From the NCBI GenBank assembly GCA_964603455.1, contig CAZRVL010000002.1:18090-82089 (forward strand): a stretch of DNA of 64,000 bases. Direction: 5' to 3'. The notes below the pieces were generated by a model. That model worked only from the letters and a program-made list of their open reading frames with translations. It did no database searches and was not told the DNA's origin. The translations under genes were made by a program, and so were the position numbers. Below are positions 60,551-64,000 of this stretch, piece after piece; the stretch's first letter is position 1, and each line of letters opens with the position of its first letter. The stretch is from Flemingiibacterium sp964603455. Its GTDB lineage: Bacteria > Bacillota > Clostridia > Oscillospirales > CAG-272.

Positions 60551-61936
60551 ATGCTCCATAACAAAATGGGTACAAAACGGATAAGTCTTCTTATCTGGTC
60601 AATGGGACTTCCGATGATATTTTCAATGGTGCTTCAGGCACTTTACAATGTGGTCGATACCATGTTTGTAATAAATATGGGCGAGAATGGTGCTATCGGA
60701 AATCTCGCGCTATCGGCTGCATTTCCTGTGCAGATAATGATGATAGCAATCGGTGTCGGAACAGGAGTTGGGATAAATGCAATGCTTTCAAAAAATCTCG
60801 GCGAGGGCAATAAGGCTGTAGTAAATAAGGTCGCCGGAAACGGTATTTTTCTCGGTATAGTATTCTTTATATTGTTTTTTTTGTTCGGAATGTTTCTCGC
60901 AAAGCCGTATATGACTTTGATGTCAGACAATTCTGAAGTGATCGAGATGGGAACTGAATATTTGAAGATATGCTGCTGTATATCTATCGGTTCGATAGGA
61001 TATGCAATAGCAGAACGATTCCTGATGGCGACCGGAAAAACCGTTCATTCAATGATAGCCCAGATAGTCGGCGCATTGACAAACATCGTACTTGATTATG
61101 TATTTATCTATCCGCTCGGAATGGGAATAGCCGGTGCGGCATATGCGACAGTAATAGGTCAGATAGTATCATTGATCATCGCACTCACATTGCATTACAC
61201 AATAAACAAAGAGATCGATGGAAATCCTAAATACATAAGACCTGATATGAAAATAATCAAGCACATATATACTATCGGTTTCCCGGCATTTTTAATGCAG
61301 GCAATGCTTTCGCTCATGATGTTCGGAATGCTGCTGGTAATCGGCACTATAGACGATCAGTACACGGTAAATCTGCTTTCGGGAAGCTACGGTATTTACT
61401 ATAAACTGATGCAGATGGCACTTTTTGCATCGTTCGGTCTCTCAAATACGCTGATCTCGATAAACTCATTCAACTACGGAATGAAGGACAAGGCGCGTGT
61501 AAAGGACACTATAAAGCATGGGATAATAATATCTGTCATAGTATCGTTGATATTGACTGTATTGTTTCAAATTTTGGCAAAACCGATCTCGGAGCTTTTC
61601 GCATTGACGATTGAAGAATCCTCGATAGTATCGAAAAACGATATTATCTCGATGTGTCAAACAGCCCTACACATTGCCACGCTCGGCTATGTGTTCATGG
61701 GCTTCAGCGTTGCGATACAAGGCATTCTCCAGGGCTTTAGAGATGTATATTCGCCAATGATAATTTCGGCTCTGCGTCTGATCGTATTGGTGCTTCCGGT
61801 AGCATACATATTTACATTGAGCCCGAATGTATCAAAGCTTATATGGTGGACATTTCCGATAGCCGAGGTCATCACTGCGGTTATATCTGTTTTCTTATTG
61901 AAGCGTTCGGTAAAGAAAAATTTGAACAAAATATAA
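60551..61936 (+). CDS. MATE-family efflux transporter
   Basis: Cation/drug antiporter of the MATE family (NorM/MepA/DinF type), with 12 membrane helices in 461 residues. Begins MGTKRISLLIWSMGLPMIFS after a short lead, with ALYNVVDTMFVI in helix 1-2 and the internal repeat starting near HIYTIGFPAFLMQ. The conserved ILQGFRDVYSPMIISALR segment is present. Start ATG 60551 has no close Shine-Dalgarno; a TTG at 60524 is in frame but lies inside the hairpin region. Regulated possibly by the leader terminator. Substrate unknown. Confidence 0.9.
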   Translation: MLHNKMGTKRISLLIWSMGLPMIFSMVLQALYNVVDTMFVINMGENGAIGNLALSAAFPVQIMMIAIGVGTGVGINAMLSKNLGEGNKAVVNKVAGNGIFLGIVFFILFFLFGMFLAKPYMTLMSDNSEVIEMGTEYLKICCCISIGSIGYAIAERFLMATGKTVHSMIAQIVGALTNIVLDYVFIYPLGMGIAGAAYATVIGQIVSLIIALTLHYTINKEIDGNPKYIRPDMKIIKHIYTIGFPAFLMQAMLSLMMFGMLLVIGTIDDQYTVNLLSGSYGIYYKLMQMALFASFGLSNTLISINSFNYGMKDKARVKDTIKHGIIISVIVSLILTVLFQILAKPISELFALTIEESSIVSKNDIISMCQTALHIATLGYVFMGFSVAIQGILQGFRDVYSPMIISALRLIVLVLPVAYIFTLSPNVSKLIWWTFPIAEVITAVISVFLLKRSVKKNLNKI

Positions 61937-61973
61937 TGATTTTCAAGCAAGTCGATAAAATCGGTCTGCTTTG

Positions 61974-64000
61974 TCAGCTAAAAGTGACCATGAAAACAAT
62001 TTCCGGCTTTCGCTTGACCTTTTCCCCGCATATACAAGGATAAGCTATATCGTCCATCTCTTGCGATAGATTGCGAATGTATTTTTCATCCGGTGTCATG
62101 TTCGGTTTGGTGTGCAATGCCTTTTCGAGTTTCTTCTGCGCATCAGCCTTTCCGCGTTCGTAAGCTTCGCGTAATTCCTTCTCGCTTAGTTGCTTGCTCT
62201 TTTCCTCTGACCAATCATTCTGTCTTCTGAGTGTTTCTTTCTCGGCTGCAAGTTCATTCTCACTCTCGGGCTCGTTTCCACCGTATGAATACACCTCTGC
62301 GCCATGGTCAACCATGAAGTTTCCGAAGTCATCTCTAAACCATCCGGTAAGCTTATATACGTGCTGTGGATCTTTGCCTGCCTTAAGCATATCGAGTGCC
62401 TTCTGACGGTTTATGGCTTCGGCTGTATTGAGCGGTTTTGTACCGTATTGCTCGTTAGCAGTCGAATATTGATCGCCCATATTATGGAACATTGCAATAT
62501 CTGACTGGCTTCTGCTTCCATTTTCGAAGTAGTCGTGAATGTCACTCAGTATCTTCGCTGCACTCGTTCCGGAATCATATTCAAGACTCTTGACCGTATT
62601 TCCGTTCGAGTTATCTATGTCAATGATCACTTCTCCCCTGACACTGTTTATGTAGCGTCTGAGCGCAGACTCTTGCTTTGCGTTCGGTTCGACCGCAAGA
62701 TTTATGCTGTTTCCTTCCGGCATTATCCTGATATTACCTTTAGCAAGGAAATCATTTATAGCGTCTACACGTTCTGTACCGTTGGTATAAACATTTTCTA
62801 TCTCTCGATGATCTACAGAACGCATTCCGGAATCATAGCCTTCGTGTTTGCCCGAAAAGTCAAGCTGCGTGCCATCTGTCAAAATATACCCGGTTTTATT
62901 CCAGTCCTTTGTAGTTCCGAAATATTTTTTGGCTGCCTTGGTAGTTTCATCGAGTACATTATTCGATGTTGTCTTATTATTCAACTTATTCAACGCTTCA
63001 TCTGAACTGCTGTTTGTAATTTCTTTTACATTTTCGGATGAACTGCTGAACATATCATCAGATTTTTTCCACTCTTTCTTCCAGTTGCCTTCGTTATCTC
63101 GATACCAACCGGTCGCTTCTTTTATCGCAAATGGGCTTTCACCTTCTGTTTCCATCTGCTTTGCACGTTCGAGTGCCGAGCCGGCTAAAGAATATTTCGT
63201 TTTATCAGAATTATTTTTCTCAATGGTATTGACATTTTCATCGATATGTGATATAATGTTAGTGTCAGCAGACGTGAAGTTGCTGTTGGACACGGTTTTA
63301 TCCGGGGTCTGGATAGTAGCGTCTGCTGATTTTTTGTTTATAGTAGTCGGTTTAAAATCGATTATGTCATACAAAATAATTCTGCCGGAGCTTGTGTACC
63401 CAAATATTGAACTGGCTGTATAATCTTTTCCGCCTATTTTTATGTTAACATTTCCTCTGGCAAATTGCTTTATATTGTCTTTTCTCTCATGCTTTGGAGC
63501 TTCGTTTATATAATTTCTTGTAGCCTTGACTATTTCGTCCACCTGCACAAGAGAGTTGAGTCGATCCGGATATATTGTATCTTCCCCATTCATATAATCG
63601 GCTCGTTTATGTTTTGCATATTTCGAATTCAAGCTCTCATTTACGCTTGGATTTTTCTTTATCTCTATCTCGCTGTTTCCAAGTTTAACGCTAACAAGCG
63701 GTATTTGTTTTTTGACCGTTTCGACCCACTGACTTTTCGGAATACCTTCCAACACATCATTGTCTATCTCGACATATGGTGTGTTGTTTTTGTCATACTT
63801 AATTGAGAATTTTGAATTCGTCTCGCTCTCTCCCAAGCTCTTTTTCGTCTTAAGCAATGCTTTGGCGAATCGATCTCTCAGGTCTTCTATCTGTCTGAGT
63901 GCAAGCTGCTCCGCACGTGCATCTTCATCAAGTTCACCGCGGTTATAATTCCGTTTTGCCGAAATGTCCTCGCGGAATCGCTTTACAGCCTGTGTCAGCT
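61974..64000 (-). CDS. C-terminal part of a giant polyvalent phage/ICE protein (5' beyond window)
   Basis: The frame is open to the window end (675 codons seen), so the TTG at 63857 is not the real start. The sequence has features of large polyvalent proteins of phages and conjugative elements. These are ALERAKQMETEGESPFAIKE followed by TGWYRDNEGNWK, a second such unit (QKALDMLKAGKDPQHVYKLT then GWFRDDFGNFM), and an HERKDNIKQFARGNVNIKI segment. Between 62540 and 62960 lies FGTTKDWNKTGYILTDGTQL, another recurring module in such proteins. The C-terminus ends abruptly after a Glu/Lys-rich coiled coil. It probably marks the edge of an integrated element reaching beyond the window. Confidence 0.72.
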   Translation of the reverse strand, partial: LTQAVKRFREDISAKRNYNRGELDEDARAEQLALRQIEDLRDRFAKALLKTKKSLGESETNSKFSIKYDKNNTPYVEIDNDVLEGIPKSQWVETVKKQIPLVSVKLGNSEIEIKKNPSVNESLNSKYAKHKRADYMNGEDTIYPDRLNSLVQVDEIVKATRNYINEAPKHERKDNIKQFARGNVNIKIGGKDYTASSIFGYTSSGRIILYDIIDFKPTTINKKSADATIQTPDKTVSNSNFTSADTNIISHIDENVNTIEKNNSDKTKYSLAGSALERAKQMETEGESPFAIKEATGWYRDNEGNWKKEWKKSDDMFSSSSENVKEITNSSSDEALNKLNNKTTSNNVLDETTKAAKKYFGTTKDWNKTGYILTDGTQLDFSGKHEGYDSGMRSVDHREIENVYTNGTERVDAINDFLAKGNIRIMPEGNSINLAVEPNAKQESALRRYINSVRGEVIIDIDNSNGNTVKSLEYDSGTSAAKILSDIHDYFENGSRSQSDIAMFHNMGDQYSTANEQYGTKPLNTAEAINRQKALDMLKAGKDPQHVYKLTGWFRDDFGNFMVDHGAEVYSYGGNEPESENELAAEKETLRRQNDWSEEKSKQLSEKELREAYERGKADAQKKLEKALHTKPNMTPDEKYIRNLSQEMDDIAYPCICGEKVKRKPEIVFMVTFS

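Noticed and set aside
1..64000. tRNA, rRNA and CRISPR arrays
   Set aside because: No T-loop-like GTTCGAATC block in a cloverleaf context, no rRNA segments and no regularly spaced repeats were seen on reading.

Overview
This window comes from the chromosome of a spore-forming, anaerobic Clostridia bacterium, probably an uncultured gut Oscillospirales/Ruminococcaceae-like lineage. The evidence is a complete rnfCDGEAB operon, sporulation genes (ylbJ, yqfC, yqfD and an alpha/beta-type SASP fragment), many glycoside hydrolases, AraC regulators and solute-binding lipoproteins, and typical Firmicutes promoters and ribosome binding sites. A run of ten Ns inside a gene (49023-49032) suggests a scaffolded metagenome assembly. 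No rRNA, tRNA or CRISPR array was seen.

Layout. 1-1.4 kb: 3' end of a GH38 alpha-mannosidase. 1.4-3.5 kb: a large serine recombinase and a small partner gene, abutting the 3' part of a SASP gene. 3.6-10 kb (minus): upp, an Sfp-like phosphopantetheinyl transferase and the Rnf complex. 10.1-16 kb: ylbJ (minus), then yqfC-yqfD-phoH-ybeY-era-recO (plus). 16-23 kb: GH36 alpha-galactosidase, RluA-type pseudouridine synthase, MBL-fold hydrolase, LTA-synthase-like membrane sulfatase and a DUF6514-like protein. 23-28 kb (minus): an exonuclease-domain protein, a GH38 alpha-mannosidase and a frameshifted surface protein. 28-36 kb: AraC regulators, a solute-binding lipoprotein, a sugar isomerase/oxidoreductase pair, SGNH hydrolase and GDPD. 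36.7-40.5 kb (minus): a flavin/iron-type surface electron-transfer locus behind two DtxR/IdeR-like palindromes. 40.7-44.7 kb: two more solute-binding lipoproteins flanking an AraC gene. 44.7-47 kb (minus): rbfA-nrnA-truB. 47-51 kb: GH10 xylanase and an aconitase-family hydratase. 51.3-56.4 kb: a GldA/GldF/GldG/DUF4340 ABC operon. 56.4-60.3 kb: a pflA-like relic, a fourth solute-binding lipoprotein, a beta-propeller glycosidase and an AraC regulator. 60.4-62 kb: a MATE transporter behind a leader terminator. 62-64 kb: the C-terminal part of a giant phage/ICE-type polyvalent protein running off the edge.

How the genes fit together. Energy is likely conserved by Rnf (ferredoxin:NAD+ oxidoreduction coupled to ion pumping). 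Carbon would come from plant or host glycans through the mannosidase, galactosidase, xylanase and propeller glycosidase, under local AraC control, with surface lipoproteins that have no permease genes beside them.

The most interesting signals are: (i) the recombinase/SASP junction, where a 7-bp repeat flanks a 1,937-bp segment whose removal restores a SASP-like reading frame; (ii) a recurring leader in which a hairpin sits between the Shine-Dalgarno and the start codon (phoH, era, the ABC ATPase and, more loosely, the MATE gene); (iii) iron-box-like palindromes over the promoter of the FMN-binding locus; (iv) a 7-bp tandem duplication that frameshifts a surface protein; and (v) a symmetric -10 palindrome shared by divergent promoters.
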